The notes under the pieces: model-generated
Databases searched by the model: none
What the model saw: the letters and a program-made list of their open reading frames with translations, nothing else
Told to the model about the DNA's origin: nothing
Shown here: piece after piece, positions 6,044 to 14,530 of the stretch
How positions within the stretch are numbered: the stretch's first letter is position 1
Layout of the letters: every line of letters begins with the position of its first letter
Translations under genes and position numbers: made by a program
Source: Eubacteriaceae bacterium
GTDB lineage: Bacteria > Bacillota > Clostridia > Lachnospirales > Lachnospiraceae
Length of the DNA stretch: 39,137 nt
Reading direction: 5' to 3'
Assembly (NCBI GenBank): GCA_902362875.1
Contig: CABIYF010000008.1
Location: forward strand, 72,429-111,565

Positions 6044-7531
6044 TTAAAGATTTGTATATCCCATTAACTGTTTGTCAACTTCTCTGGCTGCATCTCTTCC
6101 TTCACGGATTGCCCATACAACTAAAGACTGTCCTCTGTGCATATCTCCTGCAGTAAAGACATTTTCAACATTTGTTGCAAAACTGTCTGGTTTTGTTTCA
6201 ACGTTTGTTCTCTGGTTTACTTTCACACCAAATGCTTCTGTGACATAAGCTTCGCTTCCTAAGAATCCTGCTGCGATCAATACTAAATCTGCTGGAATTT
6301 CTTTTTCAGATCCTTCCACTGGAACCATCATCATTCTTCCAGTCTTTTCATCTTTTTTGCTTTCAAGACTTACTAAAACAGCTTTTGTTACTTCGCCTTT
6401 TTTGTTCATCTTGAATTCTTTGACAGTTGTCTGATAAATTCGAGGATCATGTCCAAAAACTGCAATTGCTTCTTCCTGACCATAATCTGTCTTGCAGATT
6501 CTTGGCCATTCTGGCCATGGGTTATTCTCTGCACGTTCGTCTGGAAGTTTTGGCATCATCTCTAACTGAGTAACACTCTTTGCTCCGTGGCGGATAGATG
6601 TACCAACACAGTCATTTCCTGTATCTCCACCACCGATAACGATAACGTTTTTACCCTTTGCAGAGATAAATTTCTTATCTTTTAAACCAGAATCTAACAG
6701 GCTTTTTGTTGTTGATTTCAAGAAATCAACTGCAAAATAAATTCCCTTTGCTTCACGTCCAGGAACTTCGATATTTCTTGGATTTGATGATCCGCAGGCT
6801 AAGATCACTGCATCGTAATCTTTCTTTAATTGCTCTGGTTTGATATCTTTTCCAACGTTTGTATTTGTTACAAAATGGATTCCTTCTTCTCTCATGATCG
6901 CGATCTTACGTTCTACGATATGTTTTTCGAGTTTCATGTTAGGAATTCCATACATTAACAGACCACCAAGACGATCTGAACGTTCGTATACAGTCACTTC
7001 ATGTCCACGTTTGTTTAATGAGTTTGCTGCAGATAATCCAGAAGGTCCGGAACCGATGACTGCAACTTTCTTTCCTGTACGGAATTTTGGTGGTCTTGCT
7101 TTTGCAAGTCCATGTTTATATCCGTATTCAATGATACTTAACTCATTTTGTTTTGAACATACAGGATTTCCGTTTAATCCACATGTACAGGCATTCTCAC
7201 AGAGTGCCGGACATACACGTCCGGTAAACTCTGGAAATGGATTTGTTTTCTTAAGTCTTAAAAATGCCTGTTCCCAGTTTCCTGTATAGATCAGATCATT
7301 CCATTCTGGCACCAGGTTGTTTAATGGGCATCCAGATGCCATTCCATTTAATAGTACTTTTCCAGACTGACAGAATGGTACTCCGCAGTCCATACATCTT
7401 GCACCCTGTTTCTGCTGTTCTTCTCTTGAAAGAGGAATATGAAATTCATTAAAATGTTTGATTCGTTCTTTCGGAGATTCTGCACGGGCGTCTTCTCTTT
7501 CATAATCTAAAAATCCAGTTGGTTTTCCCAT
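6044..7531 (-). CDS. gltD: Glutamate synthase (NADPH) small subunit
   Basis: A 495-aa flavoprotein that passes electrons from NADPH through FAD to the large subunit for glutamate synthesis from glutamine and 2-oxoglutarate. The N-terminal Fe-S domain has CMDCGVPFC (Cys46, 49, 54), GCPL (Cys68) and VCPALCENACTCG. Then come the FAD-binding GSGPSGLSAA (about 158) and the NADPH-binding GGGDTGNDCVGTS (about 300). TAGGAGGAAATT precedes ATG at 7531, nine bases after the gltB stop, so the genes are co-transcribed and probably coupled. Length is typical of the family. Confidence 0.96.
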   Translation of the reverse strand: MGKPTGFLDYEREDARAESPKERIKHFNEFHIPLSREEQQKQGARCMDCGVPFCQSGKVLLNGMASGCPLNNLVPEWNDLIYTGNWEQAFLRLKKTNPFPEFTGRVCPALCENACTCGLNGNPVCSKQNELSIIEYGYKHGLAKARPPKFRTGKKVAVIGSGPSGLSAANSLNKRGHEVTVYERSDRLGGLLMYGIPNMKLEKHIVERKIAIMREEGIHFVTNTNVGKDIKPEQLKKDYDAVILACGSSNPRNIEVPGREAKGIYFAVDFLKSTTKSLLDSGLKDKKFISAKGKNVIVIGGGDTGNDCVGTSIRHGAKSVTQLEMMPKLPDERAENNPWPEWPRICKTDYGQEEAIAVFGHDPRIYQTTVKEFKMNKKGEVTKAVLVSLESKKDEKTGRMMMVPVEGSEKEIPADLVLIAAGFLGSEAYVTEAFGVKVNQRTNVETKPDSFATNVENVFTAGDMHRGQSLVVWAIREGRDAAREVDKQLMGYTNL

Positions 7532-7540
7532 AATTTCCTC

Positions 7541-10500
7541 CTATTTTCCTGCATTTGCCTTGATATTAAATGCTTCCATCTTCGCCTGCTCACTGCTTAA
7601 TCCACGTTCTTCCATCTGGACGATCAGATTTAACATTGCTTTGTAATCATTTGGCATGATCTTTTTAAACTTAGGCAGGTACTGTTCAAAGTCTTTAAGA
7701 ATTTCTTTTCCTTTTTCGGAATTTGTATATGCTACATGTTCTTTTAACATGTCTTTTAATTCGATAACATCGTATTTGGATGTTACTGTTTCTACAGAAA
7801 CCATTTCTTTATTTAAGTTCTTATATAACTTGCTGTCTTCATCTAACACATAAGCAACTCCACCGCTCATACCAGCTGCAAAGTTCTTTCCTGTTGGTCC
7901 AAGAACAAGAACACGACCACCTGTCATGTATTCACATCCATGATCTCCAACACCTTCAACAACGGCTGTAGCTCCTGAGTTTCTGACACAGAAACGTTCT
8001 CCGGCAACACCATTGATAAATGCTTTACCACTTGTTGCTCCGTATAATGCAACGTTACCTACGATGATATTATCTTCTGCTTTAAATTTGACACCTGTTG
8101 GAGGGCAAAGGATTAATTTACCACCAGAAAGTCCTTTTCCGAAGTAGTCATTGCTGTCTCCGACTAACTGTAATGTCAGACCTTTTGGAATGAAGGCTCC
8201 GAAACTCTGTCCACCAGCTCCGTTACATTTTACAACGTATGTATCATCTTCTAATGCCTGTTCACCCCAGTGTTTTGTGATCTCTGATCCAAAGATTGTT
8301 CCGAATGTACGGTCGATATTTGTAACATCAAGCTGAATGCTCTTCTTCTGTTTCTTTTCAAGCGCTGGCATTAATTCTTTCATCAGTACTTTCATATCTG
8401 CTGTCTGTTCCAGTTTGAAATCGTATACATTCTTATGGTTGTAATCCATCTTCTGTGCTGGGTCATATTTATATCCAAGAATCTTAGAAAGATCTACATG
8501 TTTTTCGGCTGCTTTTGCATTTGGTTTTAATAAATCTGTACGTCCGACTAATTCATCAACCGTAGCTACACCTAATTTTGCCATGTATTCTCTTAATTCC
8601 TGAGCAATAAACTTCATGAAGTTCATAACATATTCAGGTTTTCCTGCAAATTTCTTACGAAGTTCTGGATTCTGTGTTGCAACTCCGACTGGGCATGTAT
8701 CTAAGTTACATACTCTCATCATAACGCATCCAAGTGTTACAAGTGGTGCTGTTGCGAAACCAAATTCTTCGGCTCCAAGCATTGCTGCGATCGCTACATC
8801 TCTACCACTCATTAACTTACCATCTGTCTCAACGATAACTTTGTTACGAAGATCGTTCATTAACAGATTCTGATGCGCTTCTGCAAGTCCAAGTTCCCAA
8901 GGAAGTCCTGCATTATAGATAGAGTTTCTAGGAGCTGCTCCTGTACCACCATCATAACCTGAAATTAAGATAACCTGTGCTCCGGCTTTTGCTACACCAG
9001 ATGCGACTGTTCCAACTCCTGCTTCTGATACAAGTTTTACGGAAATTCTTGCATCTCTGTTGGCATTCTTACAGTCATAAATTAACTGCGCCAAGTCCTC
9101 GATAGAGTAAATATCATGATGCGGTGGTGGGGAAATTAAGCTTACACCCGCTGTTGAATGACGAGTTTTAGCAATCCATGGATAAACTTTCTTTCCTGGA
9201 AGATGTCCACCTTCTCCTGGTTTTGCTCCCTGTGCCATCTTGATCTGAATCTCTTTGGCACTTACTAAATATTCACTTGTTACTCCGAATCGTCCAGATG
9301 CAACCTGTTTAATTGCTGAGCATCGGTTTAATCCGTCTCTTCCGACTTTTAATCTCTCAGGTCTTTCTCCACCCTCACCACTGTTTGACTTACCGCCTAA
9401 TTTGTTCATGGCGATTGCCAGTGTTTCATGCGCTTCTCCGGAAATAGATCCGTAAGACATTGCTCCTGTCTTGAAACGTTTGACGATAGAATCAACACTT
9501 TCAACTTTGTCGATTGGAATTCCTTTCTCTGGGTAATTAAATTCCATTAAACCTCTTAAGTTTCCTGGTTCTAATTCCTTATCGATCATATTTGTATACT
9601 GTTTAAACAGATCATAACTTCCTGTTCTTGTTGCAACCTGAAGTGTATGAATTGTCTGTGGATTGTAAAGATGCTGCTCTTTTCCACTTCTGCATTTATG
9701 GCTTCCTGCACTTTCCAATGTCAAATCATTTTCTAATCCTAATGGATCAAATGCTGTGGCATGTCTTGCATCTACGTCTGCTTCTAAGTCTTTTAAGGAA
9801 ATACCTTCGACTCTGCTGACTGTATTTGTAAAATATTTCTCAATCACATCTGAATTGATACCAATTGCTTCAAAGATCTGTGATCCCTGATAAGACTGTA
9901 ATGTTGAAATACCCATCTTAGATGCGATCTTAACGATTCCATGAAGGATCGCATTTGTGTAATCTTCAACTGCTGCATAGTAATCTTTCTGAAGCATATT
10001 TTCATCGATCAGTTTCTTGATTCCCTGTAATGCAAGGTATGGATTCACTGCACATGCACCATATCCTAACAGTGTTGCAAAATGATGAACTTCTCTTGGT
10101 TCTCCACTCTCTAAGATCAGTGCAACGGATGTACGTCTCTTTGTCTTGATCAGATACTGATGCATTGCAGATACTGCCAATAAAGAAGGAATTGCCACGT
10201 GGTTTTCATCGACTCCTCTGTCAGAAAGAATGATGATGTTTGCTCCATCTCTATATGCTCTGTCTGTCTCTACAAATAAGCGGTCTAATGCTTTCTCAAG
10301 AGATGTGTTCTTGTAATATATAATAGGAAGTTCTACAACTTTAAATCCTTCTTTGTTCATTGCTTTGATCTTTAACAAATCTGTGTCTGTAAGGATTGGG
10401 TTGTGTACTTTTAATACGCGGCAGTTTTCTGGTTTCTCATCTAAGATATTACCTTCTTTTCCGACATAAACCGTTGTTGATGTTACAAGTTCCTCACGGA

Positions 10501-12079
10501 TCGCATCGATTGGAGGGTTTGTTACCTGTGCAAATAACTGTTTGAAATAGTTAAATAATGGCTGATGTCGGTTAGATAACACTGCAAGTGGTGTATCATT
10601 TCCCATCGCTGCGATGGCTTCAGATCCATTTAATGCCATTGGAAGGATCGCTGTACGGATATCTTCATATGTATATCCGAAAGCTTTCATCAGTTTTTCA
10701 CGTTCTTCTGCTCCGTATGTTGGAACTGGTTCATTTGGAATCTTTAAGTCTTTTAATTCTAACAGATTGCTGTCTAACCATTCACCATATGGTTCTTTCT
10801 CTGCATATTTTTCTTTGACTACATCGTCTGCGATCACTTCTCCTTTGATCGTATCAACTAATAACATCTTTCCTGGATGAAGTCTTTCTTTGACTACGAT
10901 CTTTGTTGGGTCAATGTCAAGAACTCCGATTTCAGAAGATAAAATAAGCTGGTCATCATCTGTGATGTAGTATCTTGATGGACGAAGTCCGTTACGGTCA
11001 AGCACTGCTCCTACCTGGTCACCATCTGTAAAGATGATAGATGCAGGTCCGTCCCATGGTTCCATCATTGTTGCATAGTACTGATAGAAATCACGTTTCT
11101 CCTGTGAAATGACTTTGTTGTTCTCCCATGGTTCTGGGATTGTGATCATGATCGCATGTGGAAGATCCATACCACTCATAACAAGGAACTCTAATGTATT
11201 ATCAAGTCTTGCAGAGTCAGATCCGTTTGGATTTACCACTGGGATCAGTTTGTGCATTTCATCTTTGAGGTACTCTGATTCCATATTTTCTTCTCTGGCA
11301 AGCATCTTATCGGCATTTCCACGGATTGTGTTGATCTCTCCGTTATGTACGATAAAACGATATGGATGAGCTTTCTCCCAGCTTGGTGTCGTATTTGTAC
11401 TGAATCGTGAATGTACAAGTGCGATCGCTGATTCGTAATCTGGATCCTGAAGATCTTTAAAGAATGTACGAAGCTGTCCAACTAAGAACATACCTTTATA
11501 TACGATCGTTCTGCTGGATAATGAAACGACATAAGATTCTTCATTACTTTGTTCGAATACTTTTCTTGCGATATATAATTTACGGTCAAAATCAAGTCCT
11601 TTTTCAACGTCTGCTGGTTTTGCAACGAATCCCTGTAAGATCTTTGGCATGCATTCTACTGCTTTCTTACCAAGAACTGCTGGTACTGTTGGAACCTCTC
11701 TCCATCCAAGGAATGTCATTCCTTCTTTCTCAACGATGATCTCGAACATCTTCTTTGCCTGACGAAGTCTTAATTCGTCATTTGGAAAGAAGAACATTCC
11801 AATTCCGTATTCTCTTTCTTTCCCGATATTGATTCCAGCTTCTTTGCAGGCTTTGTTAAAGAACTTATGTGAAATCTGAAGCATGATTCCTACACCGTCT
11901 CCTGTCTCTCCTGCTGCATCTTTTCCTGCACGGTGCTCTAATGTCTCAACAATCTTCAGTGCATTATCTACTGTCTGATGATTCTTGACTCCCTTAATAT
12001 TTACACAGGCACCGATACCGCAGTTATCGTGCTCAAAACTTGGATCATATAATCCAGGAGTTTGATTTGTCTGTTCCAT
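7541..12079 (-). CDS. gltB: Glutamate synthase large subunit
   Basis: A 1512-aa protein in the normal domain order. First is a class II glutaminase with a short propeptide before the nucleophile in HDNCGIGACV (Cys20 of this start), then the central domain and an FMN synthase domain (GEGGERPERLKVGRDGLNR, SGYDGGTGAAPRNS). The [3Fe-4S] cysteines lie in CVMMRVCNLDTCPVGVATQ, and the C-terminal GXGXG beta-helix domain is complete. Two in-frame ATGs exist at 12085 and 12079; the second is preferred because AAAGGA is nine bases away, against three for the first. With gltD it forms the ammonium-assimilating GOGAT. Confidence 0.96.
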   Translation of the reverse strand: MEQTNQTPGLYDPSFEHDNCGIGACVNIKGVKNHQTVDNALKIVETLEHRAGKDAAGETGDGVGIMLQISHKFFNKACKEAGINIGKEREYGIGMFFFPNDELRLRQAKKMFEIIVEKEGMTFLGWREVPTVPAVLGKKAVECMPKILQGFVAKPADVEKGLDFDRKLYIARKVFEQSNEESYVVSLSSRTIVYKGMFLVGQLRTFFKDLQDPDYESAIALVHSRFSTNTTPSWEKAHPYRFIVHNGEINTIRGNADKMLAREENMESEYLKDEMHKLIPVVNPNGSDSARLDNTLEFLVMSGMDLPHAIMITIPEPWENNKVISQEKRDFYQYYATMMEPWDGPASIIFTDGDQVGAVLDRNGLRPSRYYITDDDQLILSSEIGVLDIDPTKIVVKERLHPGKMLLVDTIKGEVIADDVVKEKYAEKEPYGEWLDSNLLELKDLKIPNEPVPTYGAEEREKLMKAFGYTYEDIRTAILPMALNGSEAIAAMGNDTPLAVLSNRHQPLFNYFKQLFAQVTNPPIDAIREELVTSTTVYVGKEGNILDEKPENCRVLKVHNPILTDTDLLKIKAMNKEGFKVVELPIIYYKNTSLEKALDRLFVETDRAYRDGANIIILSDRGVDENHVAIPSLLAVSAMHQYLIKTKRRTSVALILESGEPREVHHFATLLGYGACAVNPYLALQGIKKLIDENMLQKDYYAAVEDYTNAILHGIVKIASKMGISTLQSYQGSQIFEAIGINSDVIEKYFTNTVSRVEGISLKDLEADVDARHATAFDPLGLENDLTLESAGSHKCRSGKEQHLYNPQTIHTLQVATRTGSYDLFKQYTNMIDKELEPGNLRGLMEFNYPEKGIPIDKVESVDSIVKRFKTGAMSYGSISGEAHETLAIAMNKLGGKSNSGEGGERPERLKVGRDGLNRCSAIKQVASGRFGVTSEYLVSAKEIQIKMAQGAKPGEGGHLPGKKVYPWIAKTRHSTAGVSLISPPPHHDIYSIEDLAQLIYDCKNANRDARISVKLVSEAGVGTVASGVAKAGAQVILISGYDGGTGAAPRNSIYNAGLPWELGLAEAHQNLLMNDLRNKVIVETDGKLMSGRDVAIAAMLGAEEFGFATAPLVTLGCVMMRVCNLDTCPVGVATQNPELRKKFAGKPEYVMNFMKFIAQELREYMAKLGVATVDELVGRTDLLKPNAKAAEKHVDLSKILGYKYDPAQKMDYNHKNVYDFKLEQTADMKVLMKELMPALEKKQKKSIQLDVTNIDRTFGTIFGSEITKHWGEQALEDDTYVVKCNGAGGQSFGAFIPKGLTLQLVGDSNDYFGKGLSGGKLILCPPTGVKFKAEDNIIVGNVALYGATSGKAFINGVAGERFCVRNSGATAVVEGVGDHGCEYMTGGRVLVLGPTGKNFAAGMSGGVAYVLDEDSKLYKNLNKEMVSVETVTSKYDVIELKDMLKEHVAYTNSEKGKEILKDFEQYLPKFKKIMPNDYKAMLNLIVQMEERGLSSEQAKMEAFNIKANAGK

Positions 12080-12160
12080 ATCCATTCATCCTTTCTCGCT
12101 GTGGTCTCTCGTTGTTTTTTCTTATCATACCGAAATTTTCCCTAGTTGTAAAGCAGGAAT

Positions 12161-12194
12161 TTTCTTAAGTTGTCAGATAATTAGATTTCTTAAG
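12161..12194. promoter_or_regulatory. Paired TTTCTTAAG direct repeats upstream of gltB
   Basis: TTTCTTAAG occurs at 12161-12169 and 12186-12194, a 25-base period, in the 323-base gap between gltB and the MATE gene. A TATAAT-like box on the minus strand (12200-12195) overlaps the second copy. This could be an operator for gltB; no binding protein is known. Confidence 0.35.
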
Positions 12195-12285
12195 ATTATA
12201 TATGTTTATATTCTGATAATATAGCGAGTTATCTCTTATTTTCTCGTTTATTGAGCATTATTTCTCAAAAACTTTTTTAAAAAAG

Positions 12286-12314
12286 TTGTACTATTTTGTC
12301 ATTTATACTATACT
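12286..12314 (+). promoter_or_regulatory. Promoter for the MATE transporter gene
   Basis: TTGTAC (12286-12291), a 17-base spacer and TATACT (12309-12314). The 88-base leader downstream shows no riboswitch I recognise. The rest of the 12086-12402 gap is AT-rich regulatory DNA. Confidence 0.6.
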
Positions 12315-12402
12315 AAATAACGTCCGTTTCGATGAAATTCGATTGTTTGGACATTTATTTTTACAAAAGTTTATATATTAGAAAGAAGAGGTCTTATTTA
12401 CT

Positions 12403-13764
12403 ATGAATCAATCACAAGCTAATCCGCTTGGAACCGAGAAGATATCTGCTTTGCTTCTTCGTTTTGCGATTCCAAGTATCATTGCCATGGTCGTGAGTGC
12501 CTTATATAATATGGTAGACCAGTTTTTTATCGGGCGAAGTGTCGGAATGCTTGGAAATGCTGCGACAAATGTTGCATTTCCACTTGTTATCACCTGTACT
12601 GCGATCGCTCTGATGTGCGGAATCGGCGGTGCCGCAAACTTTAACCTGTGTATGGGACAGCATGATAAAGAAAATGCTGCTTCTTTTGCCGGGAATGCTG
12701 TTACAATGCTGTTTTCTCTTGGTGTGATCCTTTGCATCATCACAAGATTATTTTTAAAACCAATGATGGTCTTATTTGGAGCAACTTCTCAGGTTTTAAA
12801 TTACTCTTTAATTTATACAGGAATTACTTCCTTTGGATTTCCGTTTTTAATCCTGACAACAGGTGGTACAAACTTAGTACGTGCCGATGGAAGTCCAAAT
12901 TATTCCATGGCCTGTACTTTAACAGGTGCTGTGATCAATACGATCCTTGATCCACTGTTAATCTTTGGTTTCCATATGGGAATCGCCGGTGCTGCATGGG
13001 CTACCGTGATCGGACAGGTTGTTTCTGGAATTATGGTAATCTTATATCTTAGAAAGTTTAAAACGGTAGATCTGACATTCGAGAGATTAAAACCACACCC
13101 ACATTATATCGGAAGAATCGTTTCCCTTGGTATGGCACCATTTTTTAATCAGGTTTCTATGATGGTCGTACAGATCGTTATGAACAATGTCCTGATCCGT
13201 TATGGTGCAAAATCTTCTTATGGAAGTGATATTCCTCTGGCATGTGCTGGGATTATCACGAAGATCAATATGATCTTTTTTGCAATCAATATTGGTATCT
13301 CTCAGGGATTACAGCCGATCATTAGTTATAACTATGGTGCGAAGAAACTGGATCGTGTGCGGGAAGCTTATTTAAAAGCTGCGATTTCTGCAACGATCAT
13401 TAGTACAGTTTCCTTCATCTGCTTTCAGCTGTTTCCACGACAGATCATTGGAATCTTTGGTTCTGAGAGTGAAGCTTATTTCCGTTTCGCTGAGAAGTTC
13501 TTTCGAATTTTCTTATTTTGTACCTTTATTAATGGACTGCAGCCAATTACTGCGAACTTCTTTACGGCGATCGGAAAGGCGAATCGCGGTATTTTCCTTT
13601 CTTTGACCAGACAGGTTATTTTCTTGCTGCCTTTGATGATTGTTTTGCCGATCTTCTTTGGAATTGAAGGAGTTATGTTTTCGGCACCGATTGCAGATGG
13701 GTTTGCGGCGGTTTGTGCGATAACCTTTGCAGTGTATGAATTAAAATCATTTAAGAAATTGTAA
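12403..13764 (+). CDS. MATE family efflux transporter
   Basis: A 453-aa integral membrane protein with about 12 hydrophobic segments in two related halves. The start MNQSQANPLGTEKISALLLRFAIPSIIAMVVSALYNMVDQFFIG is the characteristic first helix of bacterial MATE exporters, which use H+ or Na+ gradients to expel cationic drugs or metabolites. The second half has ISQGLQPIISYNYGAKKLDRVREA, a family hallmark. An AGAAGAGG ribosome site is present. The last two codons and the stop lie inside the left arm of the palindromic element, so the insertion may supply the stop codon. Substrate unknown. Confidence 0.93.
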   Translation: MNQSQANPLGTEKISALLLRFAIPSIIAMVVSALYNMVDQFFIGRSVGMLGNAATNVAFPLVITCTAIALMCGIGGAANFNLCMGQHDKENAASFAGNAVTMLFSLGVILCIITRLFLKPMMVLFGATSQVLNYSLIYTGITSFGFPFLILTTGGTNLVRADGSPNYSMACTLTGAVINTILDPLLIFGFHMGIAGAAWATVIGQVVSGIMVILYLRKFKTVDLTFERLKPHPHYIGRIVSLGMAPFFNQVSMMVVQIVMNNVLIRYGAKSSYGSDIPLACAGIITKINMIFFAINIGISQGLQPIISYNYGAKKLDRVREAYLKAAISATIISTVSFICFQLFPRQIIGIFGSESEAYFRFAEKFFRIFLFCTFINGLQPITANFFTAIGKANRGIFLSLTRQVIFLLPLMIVLPIFFGIEGVMFSAPIADGFAAVCAITFAVYELKSFKKL

Positions 13765-13788
13765 TTTGAAGGATAGTCTTTCATTGTA

Positions 13789-14042
13789 TGATGCAGTAAT
13801 AAGATAAGAACCAATATTTATAATAAAGCATGGCAACACGCATATTTTAAGAGCGTTTTTTACAAATCGCTTATACGCGCCTGTTCCTTTGATAACTCTC
13901 TAGCCGCGAGCCAAAATGCCCGCAGCTGCGTTCAGACAATCAACCACAGGGTGCTGCGAATTTGTAAAAAACGCACTTAAAATCTGCTAATCGTTGCCAT
14001 TGCTTTATTATAAATATTGGTTCTTATCTTATTACTGCATCA
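13789..14042. repeat. Hairpin A of palindromic element copy 1
   Basis: Outer arms 13789-13837 and 13993-14042 pair over 49-50 bases with one missing base. Inner arms (GCATATTTTAAG... with ...CTTAAAATCTGC) continue the stem after a small internal loop. The apical part contains GCGCCTGT/ACAGGGTGC pairing and a short hairpin with loop AGCCAAAATGCC. The inner 155 bases are about 88% identical by eye to copy 2. Confidence 0.88.
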
Positions 14043-14055
14043 TACAACGGAACAC

Positions 14056-14256
14056 TATTCAAACCACTACAGAGTGTGTATGTTAAACGGTATTGGCTTT
14101 TACTTTTAGATAATCGTTATCGGAAATTTTTTATGTTTCGAAAACATTAAGAATAAATCAACAAACTGAAGTTTGGAAGTCTAAAGTCTTCCGTCTACGA
14201 AATCCAAAATTATCAGCCAATACCGTACAACATACACACCCGTAGTGATTTGAATA
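14056..14256. repeat. Hairpin B of palindromic element copy 1
   Basis: Arms 14056-14097 and 14216-14256 pair over about 41 bases with four mismatches and one bulge; three of the mismatches would be G-U pairs if the minus strand were transcribed. The 118-base loop region has further short pairings such as TAGATAAT with ATTATC. Its first bases (TATTCAAACCACTACA) are matched at the end of the window after copy 2 of hairpin A. Confidence 0.8.
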
Positions 14257-14265
14257 GCCGTCCGT

Positions 14266-14502
14266 GTATATGAGAAAAACGAAATCATAGCATAGCAGAT
14301 CCAGAACCATTGAAATTTTGCCGTCGTTTTGAACGGTTCGCAGCGAATTTGGTCGGTTGTTTGAGCGTCAAAGACTACTGGTTTCAATAGTTTTGAGCGC
14401 GAGTTACCGAAGGAAAATTCGCGAATCAGCGACCGTTCAAAACGGCGAGCATAAATTTCTGGTCTGGATCTGCTATGCTATGATTTCGTTTTTCTCATAT
14501 AC
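14266..14502. repeat. Hairpin C of palindromic element copy 1
   Basis: A perfect 40-bp inverted repeat (14266-14305 with 14463-14502), extended inward by a second stem around CGTTTTGAACGG/CCGTTCAAAACG and by GCGAATTT (14343) with AAATTCGC (14415). One inner pair is U-G only if the plus strand is transcribed. Confidence 0.88.
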
Positions 14503-14530
14503 AATGAACTGACTACCTTCAAATTACAAT

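Noticed and set aside
14181..14387. 68-residue minus-strand frame within the palindromic element
   Set aside because: It crosses two different hairpins, has no ribosome site and no recognisable protein features.
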